From Anaerolineales bacterium (GTDB lineage: Bacteria > Chloroflexota > Anaerolineae > Anaerolineales > Villigracilaceae): DNA of 5,264 nt. The stretch is taken from the NCBI GenBank assembly GCA_025966435.1, contig JAICRQ010000272.1, positions 1-5,264 of the forward strand. Reading direction: 5' to 3'. The position numbers and the translations under genes were made by a program. Shown here piece after piece: positions 1 through 5,233 of the stretch. How positions within the stretch are numbered: the first letter of the stretch is position 1; each line of letters opens with the position of its first letter. The notes beneath the pieces are model-generated. The model ran no database searches, had not been told where the DNA came from, and was given only the letters and a program-made list of their open reading frames with translations.

Positions 1-773
1 GCCGATAAAAACAATGGATCTTTACGCGAGTGGACGGCAATCGTATCGGTCGCAGAGGAGGAAGCAGCGATCGTAATGCGCGGTTTTCCCTTCAACGAGG
101 CGACCTTTTCTGCCGAGACGATCACCACCGCCGCGGCGCCGTCCCCGGTTGGAGAGGCATCCAACAGGTTGACCGGCGTCGCGACCATGGCAGATTTTTC
201 GAACTGGTCCACATTGATCTTCTGGTGCAGGCGAGCAAAGGGATTGTGCATCGCGTTCGCATGAGCGTTGATCGAAAAGGGCGCAAAGTCTGCGTGCTTC
301 CAGCCATATTCGTGCATGTAGCGGCGCATGATGAGCGCATTGATGCCGACAAACGAGACCCCTTGTTCCACCTCGTAATCGGCGTCGGCGGCGGTGGCGA
401 GCGCGGCGGTCACGTCATGACCGGCTTTATCTGTCATTTTCTCGACGCCCACGACCAGCGCCGACTCGATATCGCCGGCAGCAACGGCCATCAACCCCGC
501 GCGCAGGGCTGCCGCGCCCGATGCACAGGCGGCTTCCACTTTGACGGATTCTTGATTCCAGAGCCCGATCCAGTCCGAAAAGAACGTCCCCAATTGGTTC
601 TGACCGCTGACGAGTGGCGAAAGCATATTTCCAACAAAGAGTGCATCGACCTTGTCCACGCCCGCATCATGCATGGCGGCGAAGGCGGCGTTTCCGCCAA
701 GCTCGCGCAGGGACAGGTCCCAATGCTCGTCGATTTTTGTTTGACCAATACCTAAAATAGCAACTTGTCTCAT
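1..773 (-). CDS. Thiolase (SCP-x/archaeal acetyl-CoA acetyltransferase type), N-terminal part, cut by window edge
   Basis: The reading frame runs without a stop from the ATG at 773 to the window start, giving 257 codons of a family usually near 390. It begins MRQVAILGIGQTKIDEHWD, typical of the thiolase N-terminal fold. The nucleophilic cysteine is Cys83 in VEAACASGAAAL, the thiolase acyl-acceptor signature. A second conserved block, DASPTGDGAAAVV, lies near residues 205-217. The expected C-terminal catalytic His and Cys lie beyond the window. Known family chemistry is reversible condensation of acyl-CoAs or thiolytic cleavage of 3-ketoacyl-CoA in the cytoplasm. The sequence resembles the SCP-x/archaeal thiolase branch more than the FadA/PhaA branch; in several prokaryotes that branch pairs with an OB-fold/zinc-ribbon (DUF35) partner and HMG-CoA synthase, which cannot be checked here. 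The start is set by GGAG six bases upstream. Thiolase superfamily is near certain; the substrate is not. Confidence 0.93.
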   Translation of the reverse strand, partial: MRQVAILGIGQTKIDEHWDLSLRELGGNAAFAAMHDAGVDKVDALFVGNMLSPLVSGQNQLGTFFSDWIGLWNQESVKVEAACASGAAALRAGLMAVAAGDIESALVVGVEKMTDKAGHDVTAALATAADADYEVEQGVSFVGINALIMRRYMHEYGWKHADFAPFSINAHANAMHNPFARLHQKINVDQFEKSAMVATPVNLLDASPTGDGAAAVVIVSAEKVASLKGKPRITIAASSSATDTIAVHSRKDPLFLS

Positions 774-779
774 TCGGTT

Positions 780-783
780 CTCC
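780..783 (-). promoter_or_regulatory. Ribosome binding site of the thiolase gene
   Basis: On the minus strand GGAG stands six bases before the ATG at 773. It is a strong Shine-Dalgarno match at good spacing and fixes the thiolase start. Confidence 0.75.
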
Positions 784-784
784 G

Positions 785-822
785 CAGTTATTTTAACTGA
801 TTTGCCTCTCAGCTTCTATCAA
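785..822 (-). promoter_or_regulatory. Possible thiolase promoter with palindrome over the -10 box
   Basis: The minus strand carries TAAAAT (790-795), a fair -10 box, inside a perfect inverted repeat with 6-bp arms and 3-bp centre (785-799, CAGTTAAAATAACTG). TTGATA (817-822) matches a -35 box at five of six positions, but the 21-bp spacer is too long for a standard sigma-70 promoter. Since a terminator ends the upstream transcript, a promoter is expected in this gap; the palindrome could be an operator. The exact boxes are uncertain. Confidence 0.35.
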
Positions 823-844
823 AGTAGTACGGAGTGCTATCTCT

Positions 845-883
845 CTTACAAAAGAAAACGGAGCGACAGTTGCCGCTCCGTTT
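845..883 (-). terminator. Intrinsic terminator of the secreted-protein gene
   Basis: A perfect 10-bp inverted repeat (arms 856-865 and 874-883, AAACGGAGCG and its complement) encloses an 8-base loop. Read on the minus strand, the GC-rich stem is followed at once by TTTTCTTTTGT. This is a textbook Rho-independent terminator 16 bp past the stop codon of the gene ending at 899. It separates that gene from the thiolase gene. The A tract on the left also gives the plus strand a stem, but its right side has only three T residues, so it acts mainly on the minus strand. Confidence 0.9.
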
Positions 884-898
884 GGATGCTGTACGTTC

Positions 899-1699
899 TT
901 ATGGTTTGTTCTTTTTATCCTTCTTTTCCTTGTCGTTCTTATCCCTGCCATTGCCGTGGCCCTGACCTTGATTTTGGTCCTGCCCGGAGAGAAGAGGATC
1001 TGTGGCATCGTCCGGGTCTGCCTGACCCGATACAATGACACCGAGATTGTTCTTTTTATCGGAAAGGGTTTTTTTGAATTGGCCCCAGTTCGACGGAAGA
1101 TCACCATCGACAACAAACTCTGGATGCGACTCAAAGAATGCTTCGAAGTCCTTGGTTTCTTTCGCTACGAGAATCTCCTCTGCCAGCGAGGCATCTCCCG
1201 TTCCACCTTCTGTTGTCGTGAGATTTCTAGAGATCCAGAGCGCCTGGGCAATGACACCAAAGCCAAATCCATCCTCATGATAATCATTTACAACACCAGG
1301 GTCTTCACCGAAAAATTCGGCTAACAGCCAGGCAATGGGATGGACGGACTCCTCCGAGTCATCTTCAGAAATGACTGTGGTCGGGTCGATCTCTACGGTC
1401 TGCCCAACTTGTGTCCCATCCGCAACCGGCTCCTGTGTGGTTGGATCCAACGTGACCAGACCCAGCGTGACAGCCGTCTCCACGCTCAGGCGCATGGTCT
1501 GCGTAGCTCCCTGGTCATCCAGAAGCGTGACAAGGACGGTGGTCACTCCATTGGAGTCTGTCTCTGTTGTAATGCTTTGGACCGTACCGGTGATCGGAGA
1601 GGTATCCTGTACTTGCGGAGCGGCAACCACACTTCCCACCTGCACGAACAAAATTGCCAAAACCAATAGAAAGCTTGCCATGTATTTTGTGTTAGACAT
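899..1699 (-). CDS. Secreted protein of unknown function with charged low-complexity tail
   Basis: The product has 266 residues. Residues 1-27 form a signal peptide: a short basic start, a hydrophobic core (ASFLLVLAILFVQVG) and a VAA cleavage site before PQVQ. Residues 36-110 are rich in Thr and Val with TGTVQSI and VLVTLLDD, suggesting a small beta-barrel domain like those of DUF5666-type exported proteins. Residues 119-160 hold a distinct block, HPIAWLLAEFFGED followed by HEDGFGFGVIAQALW, which I associate with exported Anaerolineae proteins of unknown role. Residues 185-224 contain another conserved-looking stretch (SNWGQFKK, NNLGVIVSG). The tail from 240 is Gln/Gly/Asn-rich and then Lys/Asp-rich, probably disordered. 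There are no cysteines and no membrane anchor after the signal, so the mature protein is likely extracellular. The start is supported by AAAGGAG six bases upstream; the gene ends in its own terminator. A molecular function cannot be assigned. Confidence 0.85.
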   Translation of the reverse strand: MSNTKYMASFLLVLAILFVQVGSVVAAPQVQDTSPITGTVQSITTETDSNGVTTVLVTLLDDQGATQTMRLSVETAVTLGLVTLDPTTQEPVADGTQVGQTVEIDPTTVISEDDSEESVHPIAWLLAEFFGEDPGVVNDYHEDGFGFGVIAQALWISRNLTTTEGGTGDASLAEEILVAKETKDFEAFFESHPEFVVDGDLPSNWGQFKKTLSDKKNNLGVIVSGQADPDDATDPLLSGQDQNQGQGHGNGRDKNDKEKKDKKNKP

Positions 1700-1704
1700 T
1701 TTGT

Positions 1705-1712
1705 GCTCCTTT
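1705..1712 (-). promoter_or_regulatory. Ribosome binding site of the secreted-protein gene
   Basis: Minus-strand AAAGGAGC lies just upstream of the ATG at 1699, with GGAG ending six bases from it. It decides the start in favour of the full signal peptide. Confidence 0.8.
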
Positions 1713-1728
1713 CGTAATATCTAATCAC

Positions 1729-1763
1729 ATTCTACATACGAATGATGCTGATCGAACTTTCAA
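1729..1763 (-). promoter_or_regulatory. Weak promoter candidate for the secreted-protein gene
   Basis: TAGAAT (minus strand, 1729-1734) matches the -10 consensus at five of six positions and sits 29 bp upstream of the start codon. The only -35-like box nearby, TTGAAA (1758-1763), is 23 bp away, too far for sigma-70. The -10 is plausible; the -35 is not established, so an activator or another sigma factor may be used. Confidence 0.3.
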
Positions 1764-1813
1764 GCCTGTAAGCGGTACCAATGACCTAGAATAGTACCCA
1801 GTTCCTAGCGATG

Positions 1814-1839
1814 AGCGCTATACCTATTTTCTCAGCGCT
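1814..1839. repeat. Two AGCGCT palindromes 20 bp apart in the divergent intergenic region
   Basis: The self-complementary hexamer AGCGCT occurs at 1814-1819 and 1834-1839, exactly 20 bp centre to centre, about two helical turns. The first copy is also part of a small hairpin, TAGCG-ATGAG-CGCTA (1806-1820). The pair lies just upstream of the likely -10 box of the HExxH gene. This spacing would suit a regulator binding one face of DNA, but no regulator is encoded in view and a hexamer pair can occur by chance. Confidence 0.35.
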
Positions 1840-1858
1840 TTCTCAAATGATTTATACT
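1829..1858 (+). promoter_or_regulatory. Likely promoter of the HExxH-protein gene
   Basis: TATACT at 1853-1858 matches the -10 consensus at five of six positions. TTCTCA at 1829-1834 is a four-of-six -35 match with an 18-bp spacer. Transcription would begin near 1865, about 32 bases before the ATG at 1897. The in-frame TTG at 1858 overlaps this -10 box and would not be transcribed, which helps choose the later start. Confidence 0.45.
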
Positions 1859-1896
1859 TGCGCGACTTCAATAGGCATGTTCAAGAGAATATACGA

Positions 1897-2409
1897 ATGG
1901 AACATCAAGTTTGGAAAGAAAATCTTTTCGAGGCTGTGAACCAGTTGGGAGAGGAGGGGCGTAGTGCGGTGGAATTTCTGCGGAAGCGCCGGACCAGGAT
2001 TGGTTTTCAGCGGGTGCGGCCCAGCATCGGCGCGTTCTGGACCGTCTTCGGCAATATCCGTTTGAACTCATGCTATTACACTTACGACACCCCGATCGAC
2101 GATCTGCGCATTAAAACGTTGGTGATCCATGAAGCGCGTCATTTGCAACAGGGGCTCGTCACGGCATTATCCGTTTATGGTGAACTGGATGCATGGCAGT
2201 TGGAATTTGGGATTTATCACCGTATCAAAGGAAAGTACCCGCATCCCGCCATTGCCGAGTTAATGACGCTGCCACTGGGATATGACCGGGTCGTGTTGAA
2301 GAAGGCAGCTTGCCTGATGCAAGCCTATGCCGGAAAGGGCTATCGCGTGGATCTGCTCCCGTTATTTCCACTCACGCGCGAAATCCGGTACTGGGTAACC
2401 CGGCAATAG
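1897..2409 (+). CDS. Small HExxH-motif protein, putative zinc-dependent metalloprotease-like
   Basis: From the ATG at 1897 the product has 170 residues. The central block is TLVIHEARHLQQG, a hydrophobic strand or helix leading into HEARH at 78-82, the HExxH signature whose two His bind zinc and whose Glu activates water. Glu96 in YGELDAW follows 13 residues after the second His and could be the third ligand, as in gluzincins, though the distance is shorter than in thermolysin. There is no signal peptide or membrane segment, so the protein is likely cytoplasmic. The C-terminal half is helical and rich in Leu, Ala and Tyr. An upstream in-frame TTG at 1858 would add 13 residues, but it lacks a ribosome site and overlaps the probable -10 box. 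ATG 1897 has only a weak AAGAGA upstream. It is divergent from the secreted-protein gene. I do not recognise a named family; catalytic activity is inferred from the motif alone. Confidence 0.8.
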   Translation: MEHQVWKENLFEAVNQLGEEGRSAVEFLRKRRTRIGFQRVRPSIGAFWTVFGNIRLNSCYYTYDTPIDDLRIKTLVIHEARHLQQGLVTALSVYGELDAWQLEFGIYHRIKGKYPHPAIAELMTLPLGYDRVVLKKAACLMQAYAGKGYRVDLLPLFPLTREIRYWVTRQ

Positions 2410-2452
2410 TGTGGTGCCGCGTCTTTTCCAACAAGATTCCAAATGACTCAGC

Positions 2453-3346
2453 TCACAATCGGCTGCCGCACGTCCGGCAGAAGCGGTCTCCGGCATGAGC
2501 ACGCGTGCCACACTCATGGCAGTACGCCTGTCCTTCTTCCACCACTTCGCGCTGATACCGGCGGCGCTCACGTGGCTGGCTTTCCCCGTATTGTGTGGAG
2601 CGCCAGTACGAAAACAGCGCAATGCAGATCAGCGCCAACCCAAACCCGCCGATGATCCATGGTAAATTCGTGATGGAAACGCGACCGGGTGTACTTTCAT
2701 CCACGGGGGCGGCTGGGACAACTTGCGCGGTTGCCATCTGTGGCTTGACGAGAGCCGCGGACGCCCTTCGATATTCCAGACGGAATTGAAAAGAGTTCAT
2801 CATCCTGAGATCATGTTTTGTCACTGTACCTGTGATCAGCGATCCGTCCGAGCTGGTAGCTGTTTCATCCAATACAGGGTAGGTGACTACATCTGTGCTA
2901 TCTGCGGGGACCAGAAGATGTACATTAAACTCTTGGACGTGATAATCACCAAACCAATGAAATTTGAACTGGCGTTCACCGCCGTCATGGACGAGCGGCT
3001 GATAATATTCGATACGATGCGGCTCGTATGATTCTGCTGTGATTTTGATCGTCTGCCAGTTTCCCTGTTCGCCAGGCAGTGTGTAATCCTTGTTGAAGAA
3101 TTCACTGCCGTGAAGCACAGCCACAGCGATCAAATTACTGTCCTTGGGGAAGCGCAGAGTGACCTCAGCCGGAAGCGGCGTTTCCGGCGATACGATAAAT
3201 TCATAAATCACGAGCATACTGGGCTGGTCATATTCAGACCAAAGCTCAATGTTAATCGCCCGCAATTTGGTTTCCCCCTGTGCGACCGCGGGAGAGGGCA
3301 GGTGAAGAAATGCAAGGAGTAAAAGATATACACGCCACCTGGGCAT
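2453..3346 (-). CDS. Signal-peptide, single-span membrane protein with C-terminal zinc ribbon
   Basis: Starting at the ATG at 3346 the product has 297 residues. Residues 1-23 are a clean signal peptide: MPRWR, a Leu-rich core, then SPAVAQ with an Ala-x-Ala site. Residues 24-180 form a beta-rich exported domain (for example ELWSEYDQPSMLVIYEF, and FKFHWFGDYHVQEFNVHLLV) with no cysteines. A Pro/Ala/Val linker follows, then a membrane span at 228-248 (LPWIIGGFGLALICIALFSYW). A basic RERRR segment after the span predicts a cytoplasmic C-terminus. It ends in a treble-clef/rubredoxin-like zinc ribbon with ligands C276, C279, C290 and C293 (YCHECG and FCRTCGSRL). The protein thus appears to link an outside domain to a cytoplasmic zinc knuckle. 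An ATG at 3388 adds 14 residues before the signal peptide but has no ribosome site. I recall similar proteins in Chloroflexota, sometimes near cytochrome c biogenesis genes, but none is in view. Function is unknown. It converges on the HExxH gene with a 43-bp gap that shows no clear terminator. Confidence 0.88.
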   Translation of the reverse strand: MPRWRVYLLLLAFLHLPSPAVAQGETKLRAINIELWSEYDQPSMLVIYEFIVSPETPLPAEVTLRFPKDSNLIAVAVLHGSEFFNKDYTLPGEQGNWQTIKITAESYEPHRIEYYQPLVHDGGERQFKFHWFGDYHVQEFNVHLLVPADSTDVVTYPVLDETATSSDGSLITGTVTKHDLRMMNSFQFRLEYRRASAALVKPQMATAQVVPAAPVDESTPGRVSITNLPWIIGGFGLALICIALFSYWRSTQYGESQPRERRRYQREVVEEGQAYCHECGTRAHAGDRFCRTCGSRL

Positions 3347-3352
3347 CAGGGA

Positions 3353-3358
3353 TCTCCG
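3353..3358 (-). promoter_or_regulatory. Ribosome binding site that sets the zinc-ribbon protein start
   Basis: On the minus strand CGGAGA places GGAG seven bases before the ATG at 3346. The longer in-frame ATG at 3388 has no such site. The choice gives a standard-length signal peptide. Confidence 0.75.
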
Positions 3359-3373
3359 AAATTCATATGATTC

Positions 3374-3402
3374 AGTGTATCTTACCATGCAATGATTTTC
3401 AG
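3374..3402 (-). promoter_or_regulatory. Possible promoter of the zinc-ribbon protein gene
   Basis: On the minus strand CTGAAA (3397-3402) and TACACT (3374-3379) each match the -35 and -10 consensus at four of six positions, with an ideal 17-bp spacer. Transcription would begin near 3367, leaving a short leader with the ribosome site and excluding the ATG at 3388. No terminator is visible after panE (3389-3443), so read-through from the pan operon is an alternative. Confidence 0.35.
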
Positions 3403-3443
3403 CAGATCACGAAACGACCCTGGTCCTCTTCACCGAGATCCTC

Positions 3444-4367
3444 TCATTGTGTCAGGGCTTTTATTAGCTGCCAGCATGTCCAGTTGATGGGACTTTCGAT
3501 ACTATGATTTCGCCCGATCTTTACCACGGCGCCGCAAATAGCATCGATTTCCGTCGGCGCACCGCGCAGCACATCCTGCAACATGGAGGAATGATTGGCG
3601 GCGGTTTTGCGCGCAACGTCCTCCGCCGCGGCGACCGGGTCTGAAAACGGTAATGGGATACGTTCTGCCTGCGCAACCCGGGCAGCTTCGCGCGCCAGCG
3701 CGTTCATCATTTCCCGCGCGGAGGGAAGCTCCAGGAGTTTTCCGTTCGGAACTCGCAGGATCGCAGTCAGAGGATTGATCGCGGCGTTGATCACCAGCTT
3801 GCCCCAGACCAGGGATTGTGCATCCTCTACAAGATCCACATTGAAATTGGCCGATCTCAACGCCTCGTCCACCGGACCGAGCGCCGGATGCCGTTCCATG
3901 GAAATGACTCCCTCGCCACCTTCCCTCACAAGCCCGGGACCTAGCAGAGTAGCGCCGGTAGTGGTCACGCCGAGGGCAACACGGTTCGAACCCAGGCTGC
4001 GCGCGAGCGTCTCGCGGTTACCGAGCCCGTTTTGGAGCGTGACGGCGAGTCCCTCCGCGGCAAGGCATTCTCTGAGTTGTTCTGCTACAAATTCTGTCTG
4101 CCACGCCTTGACCAGGACCAGCGCGTGGTGGATGCCGCGGCATTCGCGCGGGTCACTCGTTGCTTGTACGAGGAAACGATGTTCGTTGCCCGCTGAATCC
4201 AGCAGACGAACACCGTCCTTTTCCAGTGCCTCGAGCCCGGCTTTCCAGGAGCCAAGCATGGTAATGGAATGTCCCGCCCTTGCCAGCCGCGCAGCAAAAA
4301 GACTTGCAAGCGCGCCAGTACCGACGATCAAAATTCCTGGTAATTGGTAATTTTGGTCATTGAGCAT
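3444..4367 (-). CDS. panE: 2-dehydropantoate 2-reductase (ketopantoate reductase)
   Basis: The enzyme reduces ketopantoate to pantoate with NADPH in the cytoplasm (EC 1.1.1.169), the step after PanB. From the ATG at 4367 it has 307 residues, the usual family length. The N-terminal Rossmann fold has ILIVGTGALASLFAARL with the dinucleotide motif at 16-21; its third glycine is Ala21 (GxGxxA). LVKAWQ (Lys87) and LQNGLGN (Asn113) match family positions near the cofactor and substrate. The all-helical C-terminal domain has the catalytic lysine Lys190 in WGKLVINAAINPLTA, with Asn194 and Asn198, then NHSSMLQD (Ser260/261) and GAPTEIDAI with Glu273, corresponding to E. coli Ser244 and Glu256. The gene follows panB by 17 bp. 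Most homologues begin close to ILIVG; here ten residues precede it and overlap a repeat. No good ribosome site is visible; an in-frame TTG at 4370 is possible. Function is secure, the start is not. Confidence 0.93.
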   Translation of the reverse strand: MLNDQNYQLPGILIVGTGALASLFAARLARAGHSITMLGSWKAGLEALEKDGVRLLDSAGNEHRFLVQATSDPRECRGIHHALVLVKAWQTEFVAEQLRECLAAEGLAVTLQNGLGNRETLARSLGSNRVALGVTTTGATLLGPGLVREGGEGVISMERHPALGPVDEALRSANFNVDLVEDAQSLVWGKLVINAAINPLTAILRVPNGKLLELPSAREMMNALAREAARVAQAERIPLPFSDPVAAAEDVARKTAANHSSMLQDVLRGAPTEIDAICGAVVKIGRNHSIESPINWTCWQLIKALTQ

Positions 4368-4388
4368 CAATTACCAATTACTGATTAC
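4340..4388. repeat. GTAATTG-type heptamer repeats and 13-bp inverted repeat at the panB/panE junction
   Basis: On the minus strand three adjacent 7-bp units read GTAATCA, GTAATTG, GTAATTG (4388 down to 4368). On the plus strand two adjacent units read GTAATTG and GTAATTT (4340-4353). Together they make a perfect 13-bp inverted repeat (arms 4340-4352 and 4369-4381) with a 16-base centre. The panB stop TAA lies in the first unit, and the panE ATG is at the edge of the hairpin loop in the mRNA. The inner arm encodes NYQLP of the PanE N-terminus. There is no T tract, so it is unlikely to be a terminator; it resembles short interspersed heptamer repeats known from other bacteria. Confidence 0.8.
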
Positions 4389-5233
4389 CTATTTACTTCC
4401 TGTAGTAGCGTTTCCCACTCTTCATCTTTCATCTCAACTGTATGTTCGGGCGCTGGGAAGCGCTTCGTCTCCACGTCCTCGATGTAATCGGCGAATGCCT
4501 TTTGCATCTCGTGGTGGAAGTCTGCATACTTCTTGACGAATTTCGGCGTAAAGCGGTCGAAGAGACCCAGCAGGTCGTGCGTGACCAGCACCTGGCCATC
4601 GCAGCCTGCGCCTGCGCCGATGCCGATGGTCGGGATGGATAGTTTTTTCGAGATTAATTCCGCCAGGCGAGCCGGGACGGATTCAAGCACAATGCTGAAA
4701 CAGCCAGCCTCTTCCAAGATGAGCGCGTCCTCGACGAGACGTTTCGCGGCGCTGGCGGTTTTGCCCTGGGCGCGGAACCCGCCGAGCTGGTGGACGGACT
4801 GCGGGGTCAGCCCAAGGTGTCCCATGACGGGAATCCCCGCGCTTGTGATCAACCGGATCGCATCCGCGCGTTCGCGTCCGCCTTCGAGTTTGATGGCGTC
4901 CATGCCGCCCTGTTGCAGGAAACGGCCGGCATTACGCGTGGCTTCTTCTACAGAGACCTGGTAGGACATAAACGGCATATCGCCGATGAGCAGAGCGCTC
5001 TTCGCCCCGCGCGCGACCGCACGGCAGTGATGGAGCATCTCTTCCATCGTGACCGGCAGGGTGGTCTCGTAGCCGAGAACCACCATCGCCAGCGAATCGC
5101 CGACCAGGATGGAATCGACACCAGCGCGGTCGACCGCCATTGCCGTGGGATAGTCGTAGGCGGTCAGCATGGTGATCGGCTCGCCGCGTTCCTTCTTCTG
5201 GCGATAGGTAAGTGTGGTCACTTTTTTGCGCAT
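4385..5233 (-). CDS. panB: 3-methyl-2-oxobutanoate hydroxymethyltransferase (ketopantoate hydroxymethyltransferase)
   Basis: This cytoplasmic enzyme transfers a hydroxymethyl group from 5,10-methylenetetrahydrofolate to 2-ketoisovalerate, giving ketopantoate (EC 2.1.2.11), the committed step of pantothenate synthesis. The 282 residues form a (beta/alpha)8 barrel. Visible active-site features include TAYDYPTA (24-31), LVGDSLAMV with Mg ligand Asp46, LLIGDMPFMSY with Asp85, IKLEGG with Lys115 and Glu117, MGHLGLTPQ with His139, and IVLESVP with the catalytic Glu184. These match E. coli Asp45, Asp84, Glu114, His136 and Glu181. GIGAGAGCDGQVLVTHDLLG and FPAPEH (259-264) are also typical. About 18 residues follow FPAPEH, a small acidic C-terminal extension. 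The ATG at 5233 agrees with family N-termini, but no ribosome site precedes it and the frame stays open upstream to the window edge, so a slightly longer protein or a leaderless or coupled start is possible. It is first of the two pan genes in view. Confidence 0.96.
   Translation of the reverse strand: MRKKVTTLTYRQKKERGEPITMLTAYDYPTAMAVDRAGVDSILVGDSLAMVVLGYETTLPVTMEEMLHHCRAVARGAKSALLIGDMPFMSYQVSVEEATRNAGRFLQQGGMDAIKLEGGRERADAIRLITSAGIPVMGHLGLTPQSVHQLGGFRAQGKTASAAKRLVEDALILEEAGCFSIVLESVPARLAELISKKLSIPTIGIGAGAGCDGQVLVTHDLLGLFDRFTPKFVKKYADFHHEMQKAFADYIEDVETKRFPAPEHTVEMKDEEWETLLQEVNR

Noticed and set aside
30..755. Plus-strand open frame of 241 codons
   Set aside because: It lies wholly antisense to the thiolase frame, which has a thiolase active-site signature; the plus-strand product is Arg/His/Gly-rich without recognisable motifs.
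1335..1724. Plus-strand open frame of 129 codons
   Set aside because: Antisense to the secreted-protein gene, whose signal peptide, ribosome site and terminator agree with the minus strand.
1858..1896. TTG start at 1858 for the HExxH gene
   Set aside because: No Shine-Dalgarno sequence, and it overlaps the likely -10 box TATACT.
2410..2452. Bidirectional terminator between the converging HExxH and zinc-ribbon genes
   Set aside because: No stem of useful length with a T tract could be found in the 43-bp gap.
3347..3388. 14-residue N-terminal extension of the zinc-ribbon protein from the ATG at 3388
   Set aside because: No ribosome site at 3388, it would put a charged stretch before the signal peptide, and the possible promoter lies inside it; the ATG at 3346 has GGAG at seven bases.
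3595..4350. Plus-strand open frame of 251 codons
   Set aside because: Antisense shadow of panE; the product is dominated by Ser, Arg, Ala and Thr, typical of a GC-rich reverse frame.
4340..4381. Intrinsic terminator between panB and panE
   Set aside because: The stem is AT-rich, lacks a following T tract, and overlaps the panE start; it fits a repeat better.
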